Virus record (IMG/VR): IMGVR_UViG_3300044796_000576
Span: 1-55,634 of that record
DNA: 55,634 bases
Strand: one strand, 5' to 3'
DNA from: a virus
In this document: positions 10,142 to 18,696 of the stretch, one piece after another
Layout: each line of letters opens with the position of its first letter
How positions within the stretch are numbered: the stretch's first letter is position 1
Program-made: the position numbers and the translations under genes
Notes under the pieces: generated by a model
Told to the model about the DNA's origin: nothing
The model's database searches: none
Seen by the model: only the letters and a program-made list of their open reading frames with translations

Positions 10142-12674
10142 ATTCCGGCTGCGGCTGGATCGAGGCGGCGGCTTTCAGGCCGTTAATGACGCAATGGCCG
10201 AGCACGGAAATGCGCAATTGAAACATGGTGCCGTACATGGGCGGCTGGTCGGTGTTGACGTTGCAATCGGCGGGGTCAATGGCCGGCTGGCCGAAGCCCA
10301 TGCGTTTGCGGTATTGGGGATGGGAAACGGTGGGGTCAGTGGTGACGGCGGCACAGACAAACCACGAGTGCCAGGGATGCCAGCAGGGGTCAAAGTCGGC
10401 GCGGTATTCGACTTTGAAATACACCTTGCCGATGATGTCGTTGACGTAAAGCTCGCCGTCCTCAAGTTTGAGCAAATCGAACACCCGCTTCCCTTTCAAG
10501 TCGCGGAACAGCATCGGCGTTTCAATGACCCAGGCAATGGGCGTGGTGCCGTTGTCGAAATGGTCACTGCCGGTGGCGAGCAATTCGTAAATCTCAAAAG
10601 TTTTGGTGATGGGATTCTCACACAGGGCAAAGGCGCGCTCGGTGTTGGCAAAGCGGAGCAATTGCAGGACGTTGAGGCCGGTCCAAAGCCCGTCATAAAT
10701 GGAATTGGATTTTTGGCCCAAGGAGGAAACCGCGTCGAAGTTCAGAGCAATCAAGCCCTGCCAGTAAACGCCATTGTTGCCGAGGATAGGATTGCTGGTC
10801 ATCAATGAGCGGTTGTCGAACTCGATGGCGGAACAAAAATTCATCAAGTCAAGATTTTCGGCTTCGAGGATGCGCAGGACTTCAAAGCTTACGGGCGTGC
10901 TGCCCCAGCGGTTGAAATCCAGCCGGGACAGGATTTCGGAACGAATCTGACCGTCCGGGCTGCGGAATAAAATGTCGGCATTGATATTGACGACGGCGGT
11001 ATGGCTGGACGCGCCCGCGCCTTTAAGGGCTTCGGTCAAAATGGGGTTGGTGACATTTTGCCAGGTGGTGCGGTCGGTAGGCGTGGCGCACGAGAATATA
11101 TTTTTATTGGTGAACACCTGCAAAGGTCCTTGGCCCAAGGAAGCGTCCAAAATGGCGCTGAAAGACATGGCGGTGATGATAGCGCCCGCGCTGGGCACGC
11201 GGAACGCGCCGCCGCCGATCAGGAAAGTATTTTCTGTGACTTTGAGCACGGCGTCACGGCCCTGGAACGCGGGGGACCCGCTGGACCCGCCGACAATGTC
11301 ACCGGCAATGAAGGTGACGCCGTCAATGCCGGATTGCCAGACGCGACCCTCGCCGTAAGTGCCCATGCGTCCGGGCGGCAGTTCGGGCAGGTTGTAAAAT
11401 GTGGAGCCGGTCAAAACGGGCAGGGGCAGGAGCGTGGTCGGGTCGAGGTCGGCAAAGTCGTTGAGATTTTCAATGAGCACGGCCACATTCGAGGCGGGCG
11501 GATTCACCTGGCTGGAAACGATCTCATATTGGTCCATGACCGCGAGTGTTGGGTCTATGGGGATGACAATGATTTGTCCGACCGGACCCAAATACTGAGT
11601 CGTGGAATAAGCGATGGCGGTTGCACCCAAGGCGGGTGCGGTAAAAGAAGATTGAAGCGAGCCAACGACGAGGTTTGAGGCGTTGGAATTTTTCAACCAG
11701 ACATTTTGATCGAAGAGGGGGGATGTTCCACCCGGACGGGTGATGACCATTGAATGCCGGTTGGCGGCGATGGAAACAATGGTCCAGGAGTTGCCGACGA
11801 TTAACAGGCCCATGCCCGCCGCCACATAAGCCGGTATGGGAACGGTGAGGGAAACAACGAAGCGATGCAGGCTGGGCGCGCCGCTGGGCGAACCGGATTG
11901 AATCTCACCCAGGTATGACGGCATGACGACGAGATTGTAGCCAGGGGCATAAATCTTGCCGGGCAAGGCAGTAAGATTTTTGAGGGTCAACTGATATTGG
12001 TCAATGTTGCCGCCAACCTGAATGACCATGTAATTGGCGATTTTGCGGACATTGCCCACAGCATCCAATTCGTTGAGATTCAAAACGGAGTTAAGCAGGC
12101 CGGTGTAGGGAGCGGCCAGGGTGGTCGTGATAACGCCGCCAACGGGTGGCACCGCAAAAGTGGCGGCGAGCGTGCCGACGGCGGCGACCGTGACCTCGGA
12201 ACGACGGGAAGAAACACCATCGTAAAAAACCGGGATGCTCAATCCGTCATCCGCAATCAGCCAGCGTTCAGCCTGCCACAGCCAGGCTTGGGACGCCGTG
12301 GCCGGGTTGGGATCACCGGGGATGGTTACTTCCGCGCCCGTGGAAACGAGGGTCGGGTCGGCGGCGGGACGGATGTCAAACAATCGGCCCGCGATGGATA
12401 GGACGATGGATTCGGAGTTGTAATCCGATTTAAAATTTCCAGCGCCTTGGAACAAACCGCTGCCAAAGGCACCTTGAATGAGGGCGTTCAGGGCCGGGTC
12501 GAGCGTGATTTTGCGGAACGGCGGGCGGTCAGTGGCGAAGTCGCCGCGAAACGTGGTGTTGACGGCAAAGGCGCACTGATTTTTAGGCAGGAGCGGCGGC
12601 GCGATGCCGGAATCTATGCCGAGGCCGAAATCAAGACAGCCGTCATAAAGCCAATTGGATTTTTCAGCAGCCAC
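10113..12674 (-). CDS. Tail nozzle-like (tubular-protein-B-like) protein
   Basis: 853 residues. The N-terminus 'GIDSGIAPPLLPKNQ' followed by 'NTTFRGDFATDRPPFRKI' resembles the conserved opening of many podovirus nozzle or tail-tube proteins, in which a loop about loaded, named ('ATDRP') sites precedes a beta-propeller-like body. The remainder is beta-rich with repeated hydrophobic strands and no signal peptide. Size (about 800 residues), position between the fibre and adaptor genes and strand bias fit a nozzle. Family membership is an inference and should be tested by profile search. Confidence 0.55.
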   Translation of the reverse strand: MAAEKSNWLYDGCLDFGLGIDSGIAPPLLPKNQCAFAVNTTFRGDFATDRPPFRKITLDPALNALIQGAFGSGLFQGAGNFKSDYNSESIVLSIAGRLFDIRPAADPTLVSTGAEVTIPGDPNPATASQAWLWQAERWLIADDGLSIPVFYDGVSSRRSEVTVAAVGTLAATFAVPPVGGVITTTLAAPYTGLLNSVLNLNELDAVGNVRKIANYMVIQVGGNIDQYQLTLKNLTALPGKIYAPGYNLVVMPSYLGEIQSGSPSGAPSLHRFVVSLTVPIPAYVAAGMGLLIVGNSWTIVSIAANRHSMVITRPGGTSPLFDQNVWLKNSNASNLVVGSLQSSFTAPALGATAIAYSTTQYLGPVGQIIVIPIDPTLAVMDQYEIVSSQVNPPASNVAVLIENLNDFADLDPTTLLPLPVLTGSTFYNLPELPPGRMGTYGEGRVWQSGIDGVTFIAGDIVGGSSGSPAFQGRDAVLKVTENTFLIGGGAFRVPSAGAIITAMSFSAILDASLGQGPLQVFTNKNIFSCATPTDRTTWQNVTNPILTEALKGAGASSHTAVVNINADILFRSPDGQIRSEILSRLDFNRWGSTPVSFEVLRILEAENLDLMNFCSAIEFDNRSLMTSNPILGNNGVYWQGLIALNFDAVSSLGQKSNSIYDGLWTGLNVLQLLRFANTERAFALCENPITKTFEIYELLATGSDHFDNGTTPIAWVIETPMLFRDLKGKRVFDLLKLEDGELYVNDIIGKVYFKVEYRADFDPCWHPWHSWFVCAAVTTDPTVSHPQYRKRMGFGQPAIDPADCNVNTDQPPMYGTMFQLRISVLGHCVINGLKAAASIQPQPEFEPPICNNE

Positions 12675-12680
12675 ATTAGA

Positions 12681-13475
12681 TTAGAAAGGCCCGAAGGCAA
12701 CCAGCGAGGCTTCAACCGTGTCCAAAGAACCGGCGGTGGGGAGAGTGGAAACGGACCCCCAAACTTCCAAAATATCACCAGCAGTGCCGGCGTAGGCGAT
12801 CAACGCCACGGCATAACCTGCCGCCGTGAAAGTCTTGGTGGTGATGATTTCGGTAAGGAATGCGCGGGTGCTGCCGGGAACATCGGTAGCGGTGTTCGTG
12901 CAGCGAATTTTAGTGGTGACGGTGCGATTGGCGGCGAAGGTGGCAGCGTTGTAATCGTACCGGACCCACGCGGCCAAAACGTAATTGCCGGTCGTCGGGA
13001 TGGTGACTTGCGGAATGGTCGTGCCGAGGGCAAGCAGGGCCGGGGTAGCGGTCAGGGAATAAACGGTGCCATTGCCAAAAGCGGAAGTGGCGGCAGGAGC
13101 AACAACGCTTTTCAAACCGGCAGGCGAAACATTCGCGCCGCTGGTGATGGCATCACCCGGAGCGCCGTCGCCCGGATAGCCCAAAAACTCAAGTTGAACG
13201 GACGTGCTGGAAATCACCGCAACGACCTGAAAATTTCCCTGCTTGATGCCATCGCTGATAAACACATTTTGGCCAATGGCCATCCAGGTAGTGTCAGCCA
13301 CCGCGACGGTGACATTGGAATTAACAGCGGGCAGGGTGAGATTGGCCGTGGTGAGAGTGAACGCATTGAGGCCGGGGGCACCGTCCGCGCCGTCCGTGCC
13401 GTTGGTTCCCGGCGGGCCGGGCGTATTAACGGTAACACTAGGGCAAGGCGGGCAACAATCGCTTAAAATGCTCAT
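12681..13475 (-). CDS. Collagen-like tail fibre protein, first gene of the tail operon
   Basis: 264 residues. Residues about 18-34 contain G-x-y triplets (GPPGTNGTDGADGAPG) that form a collagen-like trimer stalk. The C-terminal ~130 residues are beta-rich with Thr/Val strands and a final 'VEASLVAFGPF', consistent with a trimeric knob. Cys residues cluster at the N-terminus (CCPPCP). It is the first gene after the divergent promoter shared with terminase. Its start lies 13 nt from a TAACGTTA palindrome. A receptor-binding or fibre role is inferred from the architecture. Confidence 0.65.
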   Translation of the reverse strand: MSILSDCCPPCPSVTVNTPGPPGTNGTDGADGAPGLNAFTLTTANLTLPAVNSNVTVAVADTTWMAIGQNVFISDGIKQGNFQVVAVISSTSVQLEFLGYPGDGAPGDAITSGANVSPAGLKSVVAPAATSAFGNGTVYSLTATPALLALGTTIPQVTIPTTGNYVLAAWVRYDYNAATFAANRTVTTKIRCTNTATDVPGSTRAFLTEIITTKTFTAAGYAVALIAYAGTAGDILEVWGSVSTLPTAGSLDTVEASLVAFGPF

Positions 13476-13488
13476 ATTATATTACTTT

Positions 13489-13518
13489 TAACGTTACCGT
13501 TGAAGAGCGGGTTGTCTA
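13489..13518 (-). promoter_or_regulatory. Candidate promoter/operator with TAACGTTA palindrome for the tail operon
   Basis: Read on the minus strand, TAGACA (13518-13513) lies 16 nt before TAACGTTA (13496-13489), upstream of the tail-operon start at 13475. The same palindrome occurs before two other minus-strand operons (18078 and 23704). The region is also the gap to the divergent terminase gene. Confidence 0.5.
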
Positions 13519-13534
13519 GTGGCAAAGTGGGAAT

Positions 13535-15337
13535 GTGATTTACACCGATGCTTATGGCCGGGAATGGCCGCGCAATCCCGGCGCGTTGAAAGTGGAATTC
13601 AACATGATCCGGCGGAAGTGGAAGGAGCACTTGGCTGGAACGGATGCCACTGATGATTTGCTGAAACATTACCTGGCCGCGCGCAAGTTGATTTGGCCCG
13701 ACCGTTATTGCCACCGTTGGAGTGAACTGATTTACCGGGAAATTATCCGCAACAGCATCACCATTTTGATGGGGGCGGCAAGCAGCCAGAAAACCGCCCA
13801 TGCGTGTGAGTTCAGCCTGATTGATTATTGGGTTTTCCCGGAGGAAACGGCGGTGTTGGTAAGCAGCACAACCAAGGATAAGCTGGAAGATGCGGTTTTT
13901 GGCGAGATGAAAAGTTTATGGAAGGCGGGCAAGGGAAATTTCCCGTGGCTGGCGGGACACCTGATTGAATACAAACAACGCATTGCGACCGATGACCGCG
14001 CGGCGGATTCGGAAGATGCGCGCGACTTGCGCAAGGGGATTTTCTGCAAGGCATGTTATGTGGGCAAGCAATGGGTGGGGCTGGGCAACTTCGCGGGCAT
14101 CAAACAAAAACGGTTTCGCTTCCAGTGCGATGAATTGCAATTCATGGCCCCGACGTTCCTGGGTTGTTTGCCCAACATGCGGAGCAACACGGGCGCGGGC
14201 GGGTTGAAGGTGATTGGGTCCGGCAATCCGCGCCATGATCCCAACGACCAGCTTGGCATCGTGGCCGAACCGCTGGACGGCTGGCCAGCAGTGGACGGCC
14301 TGGAAAAAACAACGGTCTGGCCGATCAAGCTCATGGGCGGCGCGTGCGTGAATCTGATTGGTTTGGACAGTCCGAACTTTGACCAGGCGCAGGACCTTTA
14401 CCGGGGATTGATTGGGCACGAGTACGAAAGAATCATCGCGCATGATTACGGGAAAAACTCGCCGGAATATGAGACGCAAATCATGGGCCGGATGCGGATT
14501 GGTCTGGAACATTCGCGCGTCATCACCCGGCAACTGTGCCGACTGCATCAAGCGCACACAAAAGCGGTGTGGAGCGGCAAGCCGCGCACGCGGATTTACT
14601 CGGTGGACCCGGCCTACGGCGGCGGGGACCGCTGCGTCGGCGGCTGGATTGAGTTTGGCGAAGGGGTAGAGGGCACGCAGATTTTGCGCGTGAATCCGCC
14701 GCGCACGCTCAAAATTACCGTGAACCCGAACAATCCGCCCGAAGATCAGATTGCGGACCTGGTGAAAGCGGACCTGGAACAATACGGCATCCCGCCCGAA
14801 AATTGTTTTTACGATTCCTTCGGCAAGGGCACGGTCGGTTATGCCTTTGCGCGCAAGTTTGGGTCGAATCCGCCGGTCCCCGTGGATGCCGGGGCACGGA
14901 CAACGCAACGCCCGGTGCGGTTTGATTTGTGGGTGACAGAACGGGATGGCCGTCGCCGGCTGAAACGGTGCGAGGAACATTACAGCAAGTTCATAACCGA
15001 AATGTGGTTCTCAGTGCGGGAAACAATCGAGAGCGAACAGATGCGCGAGTTGCCAGAGGACGTGATGACAGAGGGATGTTGGCGTGAATATAAGACGGTA
15101 GCCGGTGATAAAATCGAAGTCGAACCCAAGGACGATCTCAAAGAACGCATGGGCAAATCGCCTGATCTATTTGATTGGTTAGCAATTGCGGTGGAGGGTG
15201 CGCGCCAGCGTGGTTTTAAAATACAACGTCTCGGAAGCGATGTTCCGGCTGAAAACTCAACATGGGATTGGTTTATGAAGCAACAGGACAAGCTGGGACG
15301 CCAACGCCGCGAGCATGAACTGGTGTTTGGAATTTAA
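13535..15337 (+). CDS. terL: Terminase large subunit
   Basis: 600 residues; the DNA-packaging motor. It has an ATPase domain with a deviant Walker A at 80-87 (GAASSQKT, Gln where Gly is usual), a Walker B 'FQCDELQFM' with Asp199-Glu200, and an RNase-H-like nuclease domain with Asp358 (YSVDPAYGGGD), a second Asp in 'NCFYDSFGKG' and a third in 'SPDLFDWLA'. All key acidic residues are present. I chose GTG at 13535, because an in-frame stop lies at 13517 and no ATG fits. It is the only plus-strand structural gene and its end overlaps the convergent minus-strand gene at 15334 by 4 nt. No small terminase subunit is recognisable. Confidence 0.88.
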   Translation: MIYTDAYGREWPRNPGALKVEFNMIRRKWKEHLAGTDATDDLLKHYLAARKLIWPDRYCHRWSELIYREIIRNSITILMGAASSQKTAHACEFSLIDYWVFPEETAVLVSSTTKDKLEDAVFGEMKSLWKAGKGNFPWLAGHLIEYKQRIATDDRAADSEDARDLRKGIFCKACYVGKQWVGLGNFAGIKQKRFRFQCDELQFMAPTFLGCLPNMRSNTGAGGLKVIGSGNPRHDPNDQLGIVAEPLDGWPAVDGLEKTTVWPIKLMGGACVNLIGLDSPNFDQAQDLYRGLIGHEYERIIAHDYGKNSPEYETQIMGRMRIGLEHSRVITRQLCRLHQAHTKAVWSGKPRTRIYSVDPAYGGGDRCVGGWIEFGEGVEGTQILRVNPPRTLKITVNPNNPPEDQIADLVKADLEQYGIPPENCFYDSFGKGTVGYAFARKFGSNPPVPVDAGARTTQRPVRFDLWVTERDGRRRLKRCEEHYSKFITEMWFSVRETIESEQMRELPEDVMTEGCWREYKTVAGDKIEVEPKDDLKERMGKSPDLFDWLAIAVEGARQRGFKIQRLGSDVPAENSTWDWFMKQQDKLGRQRREHELVFGI

Positions 15338-15600
15338 GGCTGACTGCCCGGTGGCACTTCCACGGCAGGATTGGCCATTTGTAATTCAATGGCGGCTAAG
15401 GCATCGGCGGCGTGGAACATCTGGCCGACATCTTGACAAGTTAATTGAATGACGCCGCCGGGGATGAGAACCGACACGTCGCAGTTGCAACTTAACCCTT
15501 CGCGCAGGTTGTGGATGGTTCCATTGACGATTTTGTTGTTGTAGTTCCGGGTGATTACCGGGTCGCCCTCGTGGGCTTCTTTTCCATTGCGATAGTGCAT
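15334..15600 (-). CDS. Small conserved-type phage protein
   Basis: 88 residues. The opening 'MHYRNGKEAHEGDPVI' and the following short beta strands suggest a small beta-barrel (SH3-like) fold of the kind found in many phage genomes with unknown function. It has two Cys in 'SCNCDVSV'. It is the last gene of the scaffold/GroES operon, 13 nt after groES, and its 3' end overlaps the terminase 3' end by 4 nt. Function unknown. Confidence 0.6.
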   Translation of the reverse strand: MHYRNGKEAHEGDPVITRNYNNKIVNGTIHNLREGLSCNCDVSVLIPGGVIQLTCQDVGQMFHAADALAAIELQMANPAVEVPPGSQP

Positions 15601-15613
15601 ATTTTTGTTTTGT

Positions 15614-15934
15614 TTATTTTTTTACGATGCAGTTGATTTCGGATTCGTGGATCATGCAAAGGTCGTGGCCGTCCACGCTGATTTTGCTGGCGGTGTATTC
15701 ATTAAAAACGACTTCGTCACCGACTTTGACGGTCAGGGGAATGCGGACGTGCATTCCGATAAGTGTTCCCTGTTCAGACACCAGCCCCGGCCCCACGGCG
15801 ACGACGATGCCCTGGGTGGATTTGGTCCGGGCCTGTTCGGGAATGATAATGCCGCCGATTTTTTCCGGGCCAACGGTTGGTTCTATAATCACCCGGTCAT
15901 TGAGGGGTATCAGTTTTTGGTAATTGAATGACAT
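15614..15934 (-). CDS. groES: Phage-encoded co-chaperonin GroES
   Basis: 106 residues, close to the size of bacterial GroES (about 97). 'PLNDRVIIEPTVGPEKIGGI' and 'STQGIVVAVGPG' match the Cpn10 fold. Residues about 22-41 correspond to the mobile loop that docks on GroEL, containing 'GGIIIP'. 'VKVGDEVVFNEY' and the closing 'CIVKK' are also family features. No groEL is present in the window, so it should work with the host GroEL, as T4 gp31 does, to fold a virion protein. Its start lies inside the upstream 81-residue gene (38-nt overlap), and the operon also encodes the putative scaffold, so capsid folding is the likely purpose. Confidence 0.85.
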   Translation of the reverse strand: MSFNYQKLIPLNDRVIIEPTVGPEKIGGIIIPEQARTKSTQGIVVAVGPGLVSEQGTLIGMHVRIPLTVKVGDEVVFNEYTASKISVDGHDLCMIHESEINCIVKK

Positions 15935-16142
15935 TGGCTGGTGGTGAATTTTTAGATTTTAGAATGGACTCGGCGGTCGCAGCAGTTTGGGCCATGCGAT
16001 TGGATTGTTTGATGGCCAGGAGCACGTCGGATTGCAGACCGCCCAAGATGGTATAGACGATGGCGGGATGGACGTTGTTCTTGGCCGCGTCGTTGACGGC
16101 GTCAATCACTGCCGTTTGGAATTGTTCGGTGGGGTTGTTCAT
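15897..16142 (-). CDS. Small helical protein of the scaffold operon
   Basis: 81 residues, mainly helical (EQFQTAVIDAVNDAAKNN; VLLAIKQSNRMAQTAATAES), with no Cys, signal or membrane segment. It lies 2 nt downstream of the scaffold gene and overlaps the start of groES. Family not recognised; it is probably a minor morphogenesis factor. Confidence 0.55.
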   Translation of the reverse strand: MNNPTEQFQTAVIDAVNDAAKNNVHPAIVYTILGGLQSDVLLAIKQSNRMAQTAATAESILKSKNSPPANVIQLPKTDTPQ

Positions 16143-16144
16143 AA

Positions 16145-17428
16145 TTATCCATTGCCGGCGGCAAGGGCATCAAAGGCGGCATCCACATCGGCGAATGTCG
16201 AGGGCACACCTTTCTTGCCAGTGGTTTCGACCTTGCGGGTCTGGCCACGACTTGGCTCGGACTTTTCGTAGCCGGCCAGTTTTTCCGATAATTCTTTCTT
16301 GTCGGCTTCGCTCTGATTCAATTTGTAAATCAAGCGGTCGTAAGCAGCGGCACGATTGCGAATGGCGCTGTGCAGCAAGGTCAGTTCAGCAGGCGGCAAC
16401 CGGCCATTGACGAGTTTGGCCTGAATGGTTTGGGGCAGTTTGGGAAAGTCTGACGGGTCGAGAACACCAAAGGCCAGGTCGGTCAAACGTGTGCCTTGTT
16501 CCAGTAGCGCGTTGCCTTTGGGATCGGCAGGGTCCGGCGCAAAGTACTGCGGATATTTTTCGGCGGCATGAGTGTTGGCAGCGTGCCAGCGGTCGCTGGT
16601 TTCCTTTTGCTGTTTGGTGAGAAAATCGCGCAGTTGGGATTCGCGTTCGCCGCCTTGCTTGCGGAAATCTTCGACGGCGGCGCGCATTTGGCCGTGCAGA
16701 TCGAGCACCTTGTCACGCAGGACGGTAATGCGGGCGGCGTTATGGCCAAAATGGTCGGCAATGAATTTGCCGGCGGCGTCCTCGTCGGTAATGGCCATGA
16801 GCGCGTCCCAATCGGCCTCGGTGCCCTTGCGTGATTTGCCCTCTTCCACGATGCCGCCAAATTCGTCTTTCTGGTCGGGTTCCTTGACGGTCAGGGCGGT
16901 AATCAATTTCTGGCCTTGCTCGTAGGCTTTGAGAAACGGTTGCTGGTACTTGTCCTTGTATTCCTGGCTGCGTTCGTAGTTGGCGAATTTGAGTTCGTTT
17001 TCCAGTTCGGCGCGGGTTTTGTTCCAGTCGTCACGGGACTTGAGCAACGATTCTTTTTCCGGGTCGGGCTTGGGTTGGGAAGTTTTGGCCACGAGTTTTT
17101 CGTATTTGCCTTTCCAATCAGCGGCCTCGGTGCGGGTGCGGTCGAGTTCTTCGCGCAACGTGGCGGCTTTTACTTTGGCCGGCGGTGTAGTTTCGCCAGG
17201 CGGTTTCGTGTCGGGTACGGGCTTGGTGTCGCCGGACGGTTTTTCATCGCCTGGTGGTTTGGTGTCAGCCGGCGGCTTGGTGTCGCCGGACGGTTTTTCT
17301 TCGGGCGGAGCGGCAACCAGAGCATCGAAACCGGCAAAGGATTCAGCCATGTTGGGACCGGGCGGAACGGGTTGGGTACTGGCCGGGGATGCGGGCGGTG
17401 GGGCGGGTGGTATTTCGGGCATAATCAA
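16145..17428 (-). CDS. Putative scaffold protein
   Basis: 427 residues. Residues about 40-85 are a charged tandem repeat of the type PSGDTKPP/PADTKPP. The rest is a highly charged, helical, Glu/Lys-rich protein (TLREELDRTRTEAADWKGKYE; ELENELKFANYERSQEYKDK) with coiled-coil character and a basic C-terminal region (SRGQTRKVETTGKKG) suited to shell binding. Composition, length and the capsid-assembly setting (GroES next door, portal and terminase nearby) fit a phage scaffold. No catalytic motif is visible. The ATG overlaps the upstream stop in an ATGA. Confidence 0.6.
   Translation of the reverse strand: MIMPEIPPAPPPASPASTQPVPPGPNMAESFAGFDALVAAPPEEKPSGDTKPPADTKPPGDEKPSGDTKPVPDTKPPGETTPPAKVKAATLREELDRTRTEAADWKGKYEKLVAKTSQPKPDPEKESLLKSRDDWNKTRAELENELKFANYERSQEYKDKYQQPFLKAYEQGQKLITALTVKEPDQKDEFGGIVEEGKSRKGTEADWDALMAITDEDAAGKFIADHFGHNAARITVLRDKVLDLHGQMRAAVEDFRKQGGERESQLRDFLTKQQKETSDRWHAANTHAAEKYPQYFAPDPADPKGNALLEQGTRLTDLAFGVLDPSDFPKLPQTIQAKLVNGRLPPAELTLLHSAIRNRAAAYDRLIYKLNQSEADKKELSEKLAGYEKSEPSRGQTRKVETTGKKGVPSTFADVDAAFDALAAGNG
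17185..17310 (-). repeat. In-frame tandem repeat encoding PxDTKPP units
   Basis: Degenerate repeats of about 18-21 bp encode GDTKPP/PADTKPP/PGDEKPS units in the scaffold N-terminal region. They form an acidic/basic, Pro-rich flexible arm. Confidence 0.6.
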
Positions 17429-17694
17429 ACTTTGTGGTCAAGTTGGCCGGTTATTGGTGGCGGGGTGGCAACGGTGGAGGCGTTCAGGTTTTCCAGGATG
17501 CGGCGGAAACTATCCGCGCCTTCCTTACGCCAGCGGTTGGCAGCGGCAGTAGTGACATCGTTGGCCGGCGCGAGGGTTAAGTCATATTCCCGCGAAGCTG
17601 CGTCCAAGGCGGCTTGCATCTGTTCGCCACCGATCAGGTCATTGTAGCCGCGCGTGAGGGACCGCTCCTGACGGAATGTGTCACGGGGCGTCAT
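17425..17694 (-). CDS. Small charged protein upstream of scaffold
   Basis: 89 residues: an N-terminal basic stretch (RDTFRQERSLTRGYND) then helices (QMQAALDAASREYDL; RWRKEGADSFRRILENL). It is linked to both neighbours by ATGA overlaps (17425-17428 and 17691-17694), which supports its start. Function unknown. Confidence 0.6.
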   Translation of the reverse strand: MTPRDTFRQERSLTRGYNDLIGGEQMQAALDAASREYDLTLAPANDVTTAAANRWRKEGADSFRRILENLNASTVATPPPITGQLDHKV

Positions 17695-17837
17695 ACAAAC
17701 TTGGGCTGGTTGCCACGGCCTTTTTTCTTGCGCGGGCGATGGACTTTAATTCTGCGGTCGTACACGGGCTGTTGGTTCACCAGTGTTTGGGGGTGACTGC
17801 ACTGGCTACAAGGTTGATTGCCGGAAGGGGCGTTCAT
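17691..17837 (-). CDS. 48-residue basic protein with CxxC
   Basis: A short gene whose ATG (17837) overlaps the upstream stop and whose stop overlaps the downstream ATG, both as ATGA. This makes it very likely real. The protein begins MNAPSGNQPCSQCSHPQTLV, has a single CSQC pair and a basic tail (RIKVHRPRKKKGRGNQ), so it may bind nucleic acid. Family unknown. Confidence 0.6.
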   Translation of the reverse strand: MNAPSGNQPCSQCSHPQTLVNQQPVYDRRIKVHRPRKKKGRGNQPKFV

Positions 17838-18073
17838 TTGCGGGATGCTACGGTTGAAGTTTTGCCCGCGCGTCCGGCACGTCCGGCGCGACCGCCGCGT
17901 TTACCACCAACTTTATCCGGGCCTTTGATTGCGGTGCTGTGCAGGTTTTGATTGGTGGCGTGGCTGCGGATCGCCTTGGTCAGAATTTTCTGCATAGCGA
18001 ACGGTGCAACCGGGATGCCTTGGCGTAAAAAAGTGGGCAAAGCTGGTGTAGTGACGATGGACGAATCGCTCAT
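17834..18073 (-). CDS. 79-residue basic protein, first gene of the scaffold operon
   Basis: It is rich in Lys/Arg/Gly at the C-terminus (KVGGKRGGRAGRAGRAGKTS), suggesting nucleic-acid binding or an unstructured tail. The N-terminal half is neutral (TPALPTFLRQGIPVAP). The ATG lies 4 nt from a TAACGTTA palindrome, so a very short or absent leader is likely. Function unknown. Confidence 0.55.
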   Translation of the reverse strand: MSDSSIVTTPALPTFLRQGIPVAPFAMQKILTKAIRSHATNQNLHSTAIKGPDKVGGKRGGRAGRAGRAGKTSTVASRK

Positions 18074-18077
18074 ACTT

Positions 18078-18116
18078 TAACGTTATCACACAAGCATCGG
18101 GTTTGGGGTTTGTCAA
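18078..18116 (-). promoter_or_regulatory. Candidate promoter/operator with TAACGTTA for the scaffold operon
   Basis: TAACGTTA (18078-18085) sits 4 nt before the start codon at 18073. A consensus TTGACA lies further upstream on the minus strand (18116-18111), but 25 nt from the palindrome. The palindrome may therefore be an operator rather than a -10 box. The region is the divergent gap to the plus-strand gene at 18194. Confidence 0.5.
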
Positions 18117-18193
18117 CCCGCCTTCGTTAAAACTACGGCGCGGTAAAATGGCTTGCGCTGGTGGTGGTGAGTTCGGTAGTGTGCCAGAAAATA

Positions 18194-18481
18194 ATGACTC
18201 CCGGCGAGCAACACGCGAAACAGACGGCAATTATGGCCCAAAATGTTCGGCATTGGCGCGCGGCCAATCCAAACCGGGAGACGGTCATTCAGTTCAATAT
18301 CCCGCCGGGGGTGCTGGTAATCAGTTCGATCAGTGATGCTGTGACGCACCATTACGTCAGCACCAACGAAGCCGGGCTGGAATTGCTGAAAGCAATGTGG
18401 CCGTGGGGTGTAGAAGATGAGCCGACCGTGTTGATGGTGCGCGTGGCTTTGGAATATGAAACAACTCACAAACGAAACTGA
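18194..18481 (+). CDS. 95-residue protein, unknown
   Basis: Starts MTPGEQHAKQTAIMAQNVRH. A more upstream in-frame ATG at 18161 would add 11 residues without improving the sequence. Beta/alpha composition with 'TVIQFNIPPGVLVISSISD' and no motif that I recognise. The last 26 nt overlap the next plus-strand gene. It is the first of three small plus-strand genes that interrupt the minus-strand block. Confidence 0.5.
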   Translation: MTPGEQHAKQTAIMAQNVRHWRAANPNRETVIQFNIPPGVLVISSISDAVTHHYVSTNEAGLELLKAMWPWGVEDEPTVLMVRVALEYETTHKRN

Positions 18482-18692
18482 ACTATGCCCGTGCGGGCGA
18501 CCGTTGCATTACACGGACCCGAAGGTCGAGTATTTAATCCGGGCAATGGTCGAAGAACTTGGGCCGGAAGTGCCGGTGCAGGTGGATGACCGTGCCTGGC
18601 TGGTGCCGCGCCATTACATTGCGTTGCACGGCTTGCGGGCACAGGAGTTGCCCACGCTGGGTTTTCGTGAAGTACCCAAATGTCCAAAATAA
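18456..18692 (+). CDS. Small CPCG zinc-knuckle-like protein
   Basis: 78 residues. 'ELCPCGRPLHYTDP' opens the protein and resembles a short zinc-knuckle. A second half-site may be the terminal 'VPKCPK'. The middle 'LIRAMVEELGP' is helical. Overlap with the preceding gene and a 4-nt gap to the next suggest a co-transcribed trio. Function unknown. Confidence 0.55.
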   Translation: MKQLTNETELCPCGRPLHYTDPKVEYLIRAMVEELGPEVPVQVDDRAWLVPRHYIALHGLRAQELPTLGFREVPKCPK

Positions 18693-18696
18693 GATT

